Part shown: positions 1 through 5,137 of the stretch, piece by piece
How the letters are laid out: every line of letters starts with the position of its first letter
Numbering within the stretch: position 1 is the first letter of the stretch
Assembly (NCBI GenBank): GCA_031263875.1
Contig: JAISEX010000051.1
Span: forward strand, 1-5,137
Direction: 5' to 3'
Length of the DNA: 5,137 nt
Source of the DNA: Eubacteriales Family XIII. Incertae Sedis bacterium
GTDB taxonomy: Bacteria; Bacillota; Clostridia; Peptostreptococcales; Anaerovoracaceae
Notes under the pieces: generated by a model
Database searches by the model: none
Seen by the model: the letters and a program-made list of their open reading frames with translations, nothing else
Told to the model about the DNA's origin: nothing
Program-made: the position numbers and the translations under genes

Positions 1-41
1 TGGCGATATGGGCCGTCGGCTTGCCCGCCGAAAATTCCGTG
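1..41 (-). repeat. Exact 41-bp copy of hydA codons 337-349 at the window edge
   Basis: Bases 1-41 are identical to bases 738-778 in the same orientation. The copy encodes the hydA segment TEFSAGKPTAHIA and begins 35 bp after the hydA stop. Read on the minus strand, a TGA (46-44) stands in frame two codons before the first copied codon (43-41 is AAC), so the copy is not an open continuation of a gene from within the window. Identity ends abruptly at base 42 and cannot be followed past base 1. Either a second hydrogenase gene fragment lies to the left or the contig end is misjoined; the exact identity and edge position favour the misjoin. Confidence 0.85.
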
Positions 42-75
42 TTTCACGCAAACATATCTTCTCCGCCTTTACCCC

Positions 76-1785
76 TCACTCCGCCGGCTTCGTATAGTCC
101 ACGTGCAGCAGGTCGTGGACGCGGCCTTTGAGCACGCCCTTGTAGAGGTCGACCATGACGGGATTTTCCTCGGCGCGTTTCAGGCTCTTTCTGCGATCGC
201 CCTCGTAGAGCCCTTTCGCCCGCTGCGTCAGGCCGCCGCTCGCTTCCTCGTCGATAAACGGCTGGCCGCCGCCGTTGATGCACCCGCCGGGGCACGCCAT
301 CACTTCCACGAGATCGTACTGCCGCTTGCCTGCCTGTATGTCCTTGACGAGCCGCTCCGCGTTCGCCAGCCCGCTGACGACGGCGATGTTCACTTCGCGG
401 TCGCCGTAGGGAATCGTCACTTCTTTGAGGGAATCGAAGCCGCGGACGCCGCTGAACGCGATCTCGTTCAGGCCCATCTGCGTCTTGTCGTTGCTGACCC
501 GGCGCAGCACCGCTTCCGTTACGCCGCCGGAGGCCCCGAAGATAACGCCCGCGCCGGAGAACAGCTCGAAGGGCATGTCGACGGCTTCGGGTTCGATGTT
601 CCTAAAGTCGATGCCCGCCTCCTGTATAATGCGGACGATGCCGATGGAGGCGAGGACGTAATCGACGTTCGGCGTCCCGTCTTTCCCGATAAATTCTTCG
701 CGCGCCGCCTCCATTTTCTTCGCGGTGCACGGCGCGATGGCGATATGGGCCGTCGGCTTGCCCGCCGAAAATTCCGTGGTCTTCAGGATGCTCGCGAGCA
801 TCTGGATGGGCGAACGGCAGGTGCTGATATTCGGCACGACTTCCGGGACTTTGTTCTCCGCGAAGCGCACCCACGCGGGGCAGCAGGACGTGAACAGCGG
901 CATGTCGTGTTTCTTGCCGTCACGCAGGCGGTTGATAAATTCCTGCGCTTCCTCGAGGATCGTCAGGTCGGCGCCCGTCGAGGTATCGTAAACTTCGTCG
1001 AAGCCGACGCGTTTCATCGCGGCAACGATCTTGCCCATCACGTCCACGCCGGGCGGTATGCCGAAGGCTTCGCCCACCGCCACCCGCACAGCGGGGGCAA
1101 TCTGCGCGGTCACTTTGACGCCCGGATCGTCCACCAGCGCCATGACCTTCCGCGAATGGTTCTTCACGACCAGCGCGCCCGTGGGACACGCGACGATGCA
1201 CTGACCGCACCCGACGCAGGGCGACTCGGCGATCGGCTTATCGAAGGCCGTGGAAATCCACATGTCGGAACCGCGCCCCGCGAAGTCTATCGCGCCCACC
1301 GCCTGCGTTTCGCTGCAGACGCGCACGCAGTCGCCGCAGAGTATGCACTTGTTCCGATCCTTCGTGATGCAAAGCGACGAATCGTCGATGTCGGGTTTCT
1401 CCGCGGTATTCTTGAATCTGATATCGTAGATATTAAATTTCTGGGCGAATTCCTGCAGGCTGCAATCCTGGTTCGACTTACACGCCGTGCAGTCGCGGCA
1501 GTGATTACTGAGCAGCAGTTCCAGTATCATTCTGCGGTATTTGCGCAGTTTGCCCGTGTTCGTCCGGATCTTCATGCCCGCCCGCGGCGGGGTGGAACAC
1601 GCGGCTTCGATGCCGCCGCGCTCGTTTTCTATCACGCACATCCGGCACGCCCCGTAGGTCGAAAGATGGCTGTAATAGCAAAACGTCGGCATTTCGACGT
1701 TGATTTTCCGTATAACTTCAAGCAGGTTTTTCTCACCCTCAATAGCGACGGGCACACCGTCTATCGTCATATATGGCGTTGTCAT
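76..1785 (-). CDS. hydA: Catalytic subunit HydA of a trimeric NAD-dependent [FeFe]-hydrogenase
   Basis: 569 aa. It catalyses reversible H2 formation from protons at the H-cluster and acts in the cytoplasm with HydB and HydC. Domains in order: plant-ferredoxin-type [2Fe-2S] (C36, C47, C50, C63); His-ligated [4Fe-4S] motif (H95, C99, C102, C108); two [4Fe-4S] clusters (C147, C150, C153, C157 and C190, C193, C196, C200); then the H-cluster domain from about residue 220. Signature L1 is TSCCPAW (299-305; C301 matches the proton-relay Cys, C302 a cluster ligand). L2 is APCTAKKME (C353). L3 is MACPGGC followed by GGGQP (C498, C502). The C-terminal small-subunit-like part ends near LLHVDY. L2 has Ala351 where the usual motif has Met. 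The extra C-terminal [2Fe-2S] domain of some longer homologues is absent. The ATG at 1785 is chosen because GGAGG lies 8 nt upstream; Met6 would be too far from it. It is last in the operon, 13 bp after hydB. No signal peptide is seen. Family certain; the bifurcating role is inferred from the HydB/HydC partners. Confidence 0.97.
   Translation of the reverse strand: MTTPYMTIDGVPVAIEGEKNLLEVIRKINVEMPTFCYYSHLSTYGACRMCVIENERGGIEAACSTPPRAGMKIRTNTGKLRKYRRMILELLLSNHCRDCTACKSNQDCSLQEFAQKFNIYDIRFKNTAEKPDIDDSSLCITKDRNKCILCGDCVRVCSETQAVGAIDFAGRGSDMWISTAFDKPIAESPCVGCGQCIVACPTGALVVKNHSRKVMALVDDPGVKVTAQIAPAVRVAVGEAFGIPPGVDVMGKIVAAMKRVGFDEVYDTSTGADLTILEEAQEFINRLRDGKKHDMPLFTSCCPAWVRFAENKVPEVVPNISTCRSPIQMLASILKTTEFSAGKPTAHIAIAPCTAKKMEAAREEFIGKDGTPNVDYVLASIGIVRIIQEAGIDFRNIEPEAVDMPFELFSGAGVIFGASGGVTEAVLRRVSNDKTQMGLNEIAFSGVRGFDSLKEVTIPYGDREVNIAVVSGLANAERLVKDIQAGKRQYDLVEVMACPGGCINGGGQPFIDEEASGGLTQRAKGLYEGDRRKSLKRAEENPVMVDLYKGVLKGRVHDLLHVDYTKPAE
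738..778 (-). repeat. hydA: hydA-internal partner of the 41-bp edge repeat
   Basis: This is the copy inside intact hydA, codons 337-349, just before the L2 cluster motif at C353. The reading frame is normal on both sides, so this is clearly the original location and the 1-41 copy is the displaced one. Confidence 0.85.
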
Positions 1786-1793
1786 TATCTGTC

Positions 1794-1800
1794 CCTCCCT
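1794..1800 (-). promoter_or_regulatory. Ribosome binding site of hydA, overlapping the hydB stop
   Basis: The minus strand reads AGGGAGG, 8 nt before the hydA ATG at 1785. Its first bases are shared with the hydB stop codon TAG (1801-1799), so ribosomes ending hydB finish on the hydA initiation site. This supports both the start choice and coordinated synthesis of the two subunits. Confidence 0.8.
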
Positions 1801-3679
1801 ATCCTTTCACGATCGCTCCGAACGGGCACTCGCCGATGCACGCTTCGCACTTGACGCATTTCGCGCTGTCGATATTATACGGCTGTTTCAGCTCACCGGT
1901 AATCGCAGCGGTCGGACAAACCTTCTCGCATTTGCTGCAGCCCTTGCACCGCGCGGGGTCAATTATAATATTCGCGAGGCTGGAACAGGAACCCGCGGGG
2001 CACCGTTTCTCGTTGATATGCGCCTCGTATTCGGGCAGAAAATGTTTCAGCGTGGAGAGGACGGGCGATGCCGCCGTCTTGCCGAGGCCGCAGAGCGCCG
2101 TGGCCGTAATCATCTCGCCGAGCTCCCGCAGCATGGTGATATCCTCGGGCTCGCCCCGGCCCGCCACGATCCCGTCGAGGATCTCGAGCATCCGCTTCGT
2201 CCCTTCGCGGCAGGGAACGCATTTGCCGCAGGATTCCCGCTGCGTAAAACTCATGAAGAACCGCGCCACTTCCACCATGCACGTGTCCTCGTTCATCACG
2301 ACCAGACCGCCGGAGCCGATCATAGCGCCCGCGCTCTTGAGCGAGTCGAAGTCCAGCGGCAAGTCTAAATGTTCTTCCGTCAAGCACGCGCCGGACGGCC
2401 CGCCGATCTGGACCGCCTTGAATTTCTTGCCGTCCGCGATGCCGCCGCCGATATCGAAGATGACCTTGCGGAGCGGTGAGCCCATCTCCACCTCGATCAG
2501 CCCCGTATTGACGATGTTGCCCGTCACGGAAAACGCCTTCGTGCCCGGTGAGGAATCGGAACCGACGCTGCGGTACCACTTCGCGCCCCGTTCGATTATA
2601 AGAGGAACGTTCGCGAAAGTTTCCACGTTGTTCAGCGTCGTCGGCTTGCCGAACAGCCCCTGCTCCACGGTGCGCGGCGGTTTGACGCGCGGCATACCGC
2701 GGTTGCCCTCGATCGACGCGGTCAGCGCGCTGCCCTCGCCGCAGACGAACGCGCCCGCGCCCTGGCTGATAATCAGGTCGAAGCTGAAATCCGAGCCGAG
2801 AATATTCTTCCCCATAATGCCGGTTTTCTTGCACTGCGCGATGGCGGTTTCGAGCCGCTCGACGGCCTTGGGATACTCCGCACGCACGTAGATGTAACCC
2901 TTGTCGGCGCCGCACGCGTAGGCCGCTATCAGCATCCCTTCTATCATACGGTGCGGATCGCCCTCCATTATACTCATGTCCATAAACGCGCCCGGATCGC
3001 CCTCGTCGCCGTTACAGACGACGTACTTCTGGGCTTCCTCTTGGCGCGCCACCTGCTCCCATTTGCGGCCCGTCGGAAAACCGCCGCCGCCGCGCCCCCG
3101 AAGATTCGATTCCTTGATCTCGGAAACGATAGCCGCGGGCGTCATCTCGAACAGAGCCTTTTCAAACGCGCCGTAGCCGCCCGCCGCGAGATATTCAGCG
3201 ATGCTCGTGGCGTCTATCGCGCCGCTGTTTTCGAGGACCGTGCGGGACTGACGCTTGTAGAACGGGATATCCTTCTCGCATTTGCAGACCCTGCCCGCCT
3301 CGTTTCGGTAACCGAGCCGCGTAATGAACTCATCGCCGGCAATCGATTTTTCTATAATTTCGTCGGCGTCGCCGGGGCTGACGCGCGCATACACGTAGCC
3401 GGACGGCTCGATCCTGACGAGCGGCCCGATCTGGCAAAAGCCGTGACAGCCCGTTTTCTTCAGGCCGAGATCCGCGCCTTTCTCCTCGGTCAGCGCTATC
3501 TGCACGCTGAGCCCGCGCTTTGCCGCGGACTTCTTTAGTTCATTAAATATCGTCAGAGAGCCGCTCGAAATGCAGCCCGTCCCCGCGCACACCGCGATAT
3601 GCTTCTTCTGTTTTTTCAAAGCGGCCCGGTACGCCGTCCTCGCCTTCTTCAGCTCGCTTCTGTCTTTTATCTTCGTCAT
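1799..3679 (-). CDS. hydB: HydB, NuoF-like FMN/NAD(H)-binding subunit with fused N- and C-terminal Fe-S domains
   Basis: 626 aa. It is the flavin subunit that exchanges electrons with NAD(H) and, in bifurcating homologues, splits them between NADH and ferredoxin. The N-terminal thioredoxin-like [2Fe-2S] domain has C31, C36, C78 and C82 (CAGTGC and CHGFC); this domain is a separate HndB protein in some relatives. The NuoF core follows: glycine-rich FMN loop GRGGGGFPTG (195-204), GDEGDPGAFMD (224-234), GAGAFVCGEGSAL (307-319), and a [4Fe-4S] site with C484, C487, C490 and C530. The C-terminus carries two ferredoxin [4Fe-4S] motifs (C578, C581, C584, C588; C608, C611, C614, C618), which Complex I NuoF lacks. 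H554, C560 and C565, perhaps with C467, could form the metal site known in bifurcating HydB; that is inference. The start at 3679 overlaps the hydC stop as ATGA, which suggests coupled translation. A longer in-frame opening to 3796 lies inside hydC and is rejected. Only a poor G-rich ribosome site precedes this start, as expected for coupling. Confidence 0.96.
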   Translation of the reverse strand: MTKIKDRSELKKARTAYRAALKKQKKHIAVCAGTGCISSGSLTIFNELKKSAAKRGLSVQIALTEEKGADLGLKKTGCHGFCQIGPLVRIEPSGYVYARVSPGDADEIIEKSIAGDEFITRLGYRNEAGRVCKCEKDIPFYKRQSRTVLENSGAIDATSIAEYLAAGGYGAFEKALFEMTPAAIVSEIKESNLRGRGGGGFPTGRKWEQVARQEEAQKYVVCNGDEGDPGAFMDMSIMEGDPHRMIEGMLIAAYACGADKGYIYVRAEYPKAVERLETAIAQCKKTGIMGKNILGSDFSFDLIISQGAGAFVCGEGSALTASIEGNRGMPRVKPPRTVEQGLFGKPTTLNNVETFANVPLIIERGAKWYRSVGSDSSPGTKAFSVTGNIVNTGLIEVEMGSPLRKVIFDIGGGIADGKKFKAVQIGGPSGACLTEEHLDLPLDFDSLKSAGAMIGSGGLVVMNEDTCMVEVARFFMSFTQRESCGKCVPCREGTKRMLEILDGIVAGRGEPEDITMLRELGEMITATALCGLGKTAASPVLSTLKHFLPEYEAHINEKRCPAGSCSSLANIIIDPARCKGCSKCEKVCPTAAITGELKQPYNIDSAKCVKCEACIGECPFGAIVKG

Positions 3680-4179
3680 GACGCCGCCCCCATTCTGAGT
3701 GCCGCGATCAGTTCCGCCGCCTTGTCCGGCGTCATCGCCGCGTACACGTCGTCGTCCACCATCACGACCGGCGACAGGCTGCACGCGCCGAGGCACGACA
3801 CCGTTTCAACCGTAAACAGCATATCGCCCGTGGTGATCTCGCCGTCCGCGAGCCTCAGCTCCGTCCGAATGCGGTCGAGAATCGGAATGGATTTGCGGAC
3901 GTGGCACGCCGTCCCGTCGCAGACCTTGATAACATATTTGCCCTTCGGTTCGAGCGAAAAATTCTCGTAAAAAGTGGCGATACCGTAAATCTTCGCCTCA
4001 GGCAAGTCCATCTCATTGCTGATGTAGGGGAACACCTCGCGGGGCAAATACCGGTAATGTTTTTGAATGCCCTGCAAGACCGCGATAATCTTGCTCTTAT
4101 CGCGCCCGCATCTGTCCAATACTTTTTTGCACACGGAATAATCAAACGATGGATCAACCAAGCGTTCCTCAAAGTTCAT
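3676..4179 (-). CDS. hydC: HydC, NuoE-like [2Fe-2S] subunit of the hydrogenase
   Basis: 167 aa, near the usual NuoE/HydC length of about 160. It holds one [2Fe-2S] cluster that shuttles electrons beside the HydB flavin. An N-terminal helical region (about residues 15-75) contains the family-typical LQGIQKHYRYLPREV and the YGIATFYENF segment. The thioredoxin-like C-terminal half carries the ligands C87-x4-C92 (CDGTAC) and C129-x3-C133 (CLGAC). It is first in the operon and overlaps hydB by 4 bp. The ATG at 4179 is chosen because GGAGG (4188-4184) sits 4 nt upstream and the conserved domain begins soon after. An in-frame extension of 47 codons up to 4320 would run across the promoter, lacks family similarity and is rejected. 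No signal peptide or membrane segment is seen. Equivalent names in related systems are hndA and nuoE. Confidence 0.95.
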   Translation of the reverse strand: MNFEERLVDPSFDYSVCKKVLDRCGRDKSKIIAVLQGIQKHYRYLPREVFPYISNEMDLPEAKIYGIATFYENFSLEPKGKYVIKVCDGTACHVRKSIPILDRIRTELRLADGEITTGDMLFTVETVSCLGACSLSPVVMVDDDVYAAMTPDKAAELIAALRMGAAS

Positions 4180-4183
4180 ACAG

Positions 4184-4191
4184 CCTCCCTT
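4184..4191 (-). promoter_or_regulatory. Ribosome binding site of hydC
   Basis: The minus strand reads AAGGGAGG, then CTGT, then the ATG at 4179. The 4-nt gap is slightly short, but the match to the anti-Shine-Dalgarno sequence is strong. It fixes the hydC start and excludes the longer upstream reading. Confidence 0.8.
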
Positions 4192-4221
4192 TATCCTTGT
4201 TAATAAATGTACCCAAACCGG

Positions 4222-4230
4222 ATTATAACA
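4222..4230 (-). promoter_or_regulatory. Extended -10 promoter of the hydCBA operon
   Basis: The minus strand reads TGTTATAAT from 4230 to 4222, a full match to the extended -10 consensus TGnTATAAT. No good -35 hexamer is found at 16-18 bp spacing (ATCTCA at 17), which fits an extended -10 promoter. The expected start of transcription is near 4215, leaving a leader of about 36 nt that contains the hydC ribosome binding site. It is the only convincing sigma-70-type promoter close to hydC, so it probably drives the whole operon. Confidence 0.65.
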
Positions 4231-4251
4231 TAGGCGAACGCTACTGAGATG

Positions 4252-4277
4252 TTGTGATAGGGGTATTGTGAAAGGGT
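4252..4277. promoter_or_regulatory. Direct repeat of TTGTGA(A/T)AGGG upstream of the hydC promoter
   Basis: TTGTGATAGGGG (4252-4263) and TTGTGAAAGGGT (4266-4277) are 12-mers differing at two positions, with a 14-bp period. They fall at about -37 to -62 from the inferred transcription start, where an activator or repressor could act. TTGTGAA is the half-site of the redox repressor Rex, a known regulator of fermentation and hydrogenase genes. However, Rex operators are inverted (TTGTGAA-N4-TTCACAA) and no inverted partner is present here. The repeat is seen; the regulator is a guess. Confidence 0.3.
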
Positions 4278-4372
4278 TTTGGCGATGAGTCCCCTTGCCA
4301 TTGCAGGATCGGAGCGTCACTGTCCCCCAGACCGAGAAACTGGAGCAATCGCTGTTAATAATGCGGGCGCAT

Positions 4373-4452
4373 GGGGCTGTCCTAAAGTGAATGAAGTGAT
4401 TTGATTGTTAATTTTTAATAATTGAGGCATTCCAAACATGAAGGACAGCCCC
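4373..4452. mobile_element. 80-bp MITE-like element with 11-bp terminal inverted repeats
   Basis: The element starts with GGGGCTGTCCT (4373-4383) and ends with its exact reverse complement AGGACAGCCCC (4442-4452). The centre is AT-rich and itself forms a short hairpin (TTGTTAA at 4405-4411 against TTAATAA at 4415-4421, one G-T mismatch), sitting almost at the element's midpoint. GGGGCTGTCC-type ends are common on insertion sequences, so this may be a non-autonomous derivative or a relic. It has no transposase and no clear target duplication: the flanks GCGCAT and ACCGGG differ. A plain large hairpin is the alternative. Confidence 0.45.
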
Positions 4453-4552
4453 ACCGGGCTTTTCGCTGCAATTCCTCGGCCCGCCTGTTTCACAAAACTG
4501 TGCTGCAGAATAAAAGAGAGCAGCGAAGCAAATGAAGCAAGCGAATATTCCG

Positions 4553-4585
4553 GCAGGCGGCCTGCGGGATTTCCGCTTCAATCCC
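4553..4585. repeat. Two adjacent GC-rich stem-loops
   Basis: GCAGGC-G-GCCTGC (4553-4565) is followed without a gap by GGGATT, an 8-nt loop and AATCCC (4566-4585). The arms are perfect six-base complements in both. No T-tract follows on either strand, so neither is a typical rho-independent terminator. The pair resembles the modular palindromes of intergenic repeat families (REP-like), but copy number cannot be judged from one window. Confidence 0.4.
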
Positions 4586-4829
4586 TTGCGCGGGACATAT
4601 GCGCCATTCCGTGCCGCCTTTACTCCGTCTGTCATTGCAAACCTCGGCCGCTCCCTTATGCGAGAAAAGCCTACAACACGCCCATCCTCCTACGGCGTAC
4701 CCGTTTCTCGTCCAAACGCAAAAACCGTACGGGCAAAAACCCAACGCAAGCCCCCATCCCCCTGCCGTCCCCCGTCGTCATTGCGGACAACGTTATTAAA
4801 ATTAACATCATTTTCACACAAGACAATTA

Positions 4830-4861
4830 CGCGCGCGGATATTATTTCTCACATACGCGCG
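4830..4861. repeat. CGCGCG stem-loop in AT-rich surroundings
   Basis: CGCGCG at 4830-4835 and again at 4856-4861 can pair around a loop of about 20 nt that is mostly A and T. It could be a small structured element. CG-alternating runs also occur by chance in GC-rich genomes, so this is weak. Confidence 0.25.
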
Positions 4862-4926
4862 AACACAGAATGAAAAGGCCGCCAACTTGATTAAAGCTGA
4901 CCGCTTCTTATTGAGAACCATACTGC

Positions 4927-5089
4927 TTGCTTCGCTTTGCTCGCAATAGAGTTGTAACGAAATTAAAATTAAATACATCAAGCATAAACCATTATGGCTT
5001 AAACTCAATCTAATTTGCGATCAACCGATTGGTATAATATGGAAAACGGCTAATTTCGTTACAACTCTATTGCGAGCGCAGCGAAGCAA
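4927..5089. repeat. 163-bp element bounded by 39-bp near-perfect inverted repeats
   Basis: The left arm (4927-4965) and the reverse complement of the right arm (5051-5089) agree at 37 of 39 bases; the two mismatches are adjacent (TT against GC in GCTTTGCTC and GCTGCGCTC). The centre (4966-5050) is 85 bp, AT-rich and without a gene. The arms end sharply on the inner side; outside, a partly shared ACTG may extend them with a small gap. The outer tips read TTGCTTCGC, and the same core (GCAGCGAAGCAA) recurs at 4520-4531. The structure suits a MITE or an intergenic palindromic repeat unit able to form a long hairpin. Confidence 0.7.
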
Positions 5090-5137
5090 TCCAGTTTACT
5101 GTGTAACTACGTAAGCTCTCTAGTTCCTCCCGCTCCG

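Larger units (their letters stand above)
4231..5137. other. Gene-free, repeat-rich region upstream of the hyd operon
   Basis: About 900 bp without a convincing gene. The open frames present (for example 4438-4890 on plus and 4635-4408 on minus) overlap on opposite strands, are rich in Cys, Arg and Pro, and match no family I recognise. Two have weak GAGG-like sites before ATG, so a small protein is not excluded. Composition falls from GC-rich to AT-rich after about 4790. No tRNA, rRNA, CRISPR or recognised riboswitch was seen. The last 48 bases show nothing I can assign, apart from a possible gene end on the minus strand. The repeats inside are listed separately. Confidence 0.6.

Noticed and set aside
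103..1854. A 583-codon open frame on the plus strand, antisense to hydA
   Set aside because: It mirrors the GC-rich codon use of hydA, has a His/Arg/Ala-rich composition with no family resemblance, and hydA with all its cluster motifs occupies the other strand.
1773..2891. A 372-codon plus-strand frame antisense to hydB
   Set aside because: It is a shadow of hydB, with no recognisable domains and no ribosome binding site.
3680..3796. A 39-codon N-terminal extension of hydB
   Set aside because: It lies inside hydC in another frame and is Arg/Gly-rich; the ATGA overlap start at 3679 directly precedes the conserved domain.
4180..4320. A 47-codon N-terminal extension of hydC
   Set aside because: It would span the extended -10 promoter and the strong ribosome site, and NuoE-like proteins begin near the ATG at 4179.
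4405..4421. A Rex-operator-like palindrome TTGTTAA-N3-TTAATAA
   Set aside because: The spacing is 3 rather than 4, one base is wrong, it lies about 190 bp upstream of the inferred start, and it is better explained as the centre of the 80-bp inverted-repeat element.
4447..4464. A possible rho-independent terminator on plus (AGCCC, loop CACC, GGGCT, then TTT)
   Set aside because: The stem is only five base pairs, the T-run is short, part of it is the MITE-like end, and no plus-strand gene lies upstream.
4814..5008. A 64-codon minus-strand frame
   Set aside because: It starts at TTG without a ribosome site and its middle is encoded by the inverted-repeat arm, so it looks spurious.
5033..5038. 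A TATAAT on plus inside the inverted-repeat element
   Set aside because: There is no acceptable -35 or TGn extension and no gene downstream in the window; such hexamers are expected in AT-rich sequence.

Overview
The window carries one compact three-gene operon on the minus strand, read right to left. It encodes the subunits of a soluble NAD-linked, probably electron-bifurcating trimeric [FeFe]-hydrogenase. The order is hydC (NuoE-like, 4179-3676), hydB (NuoF-like with fused ferredoxin domains, 3679-1799) and hydA (catalytic [FeFe]-hydrogenase, 1785-76). hydC and hydB overlap by four bases (ATGA). hydB and hydA are 13 bp apart, and the hydA ribosome binding site overlaps the hydB stop codon. 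All three reading frames are intact and keep the expected cofactor ligands.

Together the genes describe a cytoplasmic complex. In the known members of this family, HydB binds FMN and NAD(H), HydC contributes a [2Fe-2S] cluster, and HydA passes electrons along an iron-sulfur chain to the H-cluster, where H2 is made or oxidised. The partners are NADH and reduced ferredoxin. No maturation genes (hydE, hydF, hydG) are in the window, so they must lie elsewhere. The gene content, soluble Fe-S enzymes and strong AGGGAGG ribosome binding sites suggest a strictly anaerobic, fermentative bacterium. A fairly GC-rich Firmicutes lineage (Clostridia or Negativicutes type) is my best guess, but the sequence alone does not fix the taxon.

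The roughly 960 bp upstream of hydC (4180-5137) hold no convincing gene. Nearest hydC is a consensus extended -10 promoter (TGTTATAAT on the minus strand, 4230-4222). Two directly repeated TTGTGA(A/T)AGGG blocks sit just upstream of it. Further right is an accumulation of repeats: an 80-bp element with perfect 11-bp terminal inverted repeats (4373-4452), tandem GC-rich stem-loops (4553-4585), a CG-rich stem-loop (4830-4861) and a 39-bp near-perfect inverted repeat around an 85-bp AT-rich centre (4927-5089). Composition shifts from GC-rich in the operon to AT-rich after about 4790.

The oddest feature is at the left edge. Bases 1-41 are an exact copy, in the same orientation, of hydA-internal bases 738-778, and they begin 35 bp after the hydA stop codon. 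This is either the end of an adjacent paralogous hydrogenase fragment or, more probably, an assembly artefact at a contig end. I found no new multi-gene system; the operon belongs to a well-known family. The repeat-rich upstream region and the edge duplication deserve the second look.
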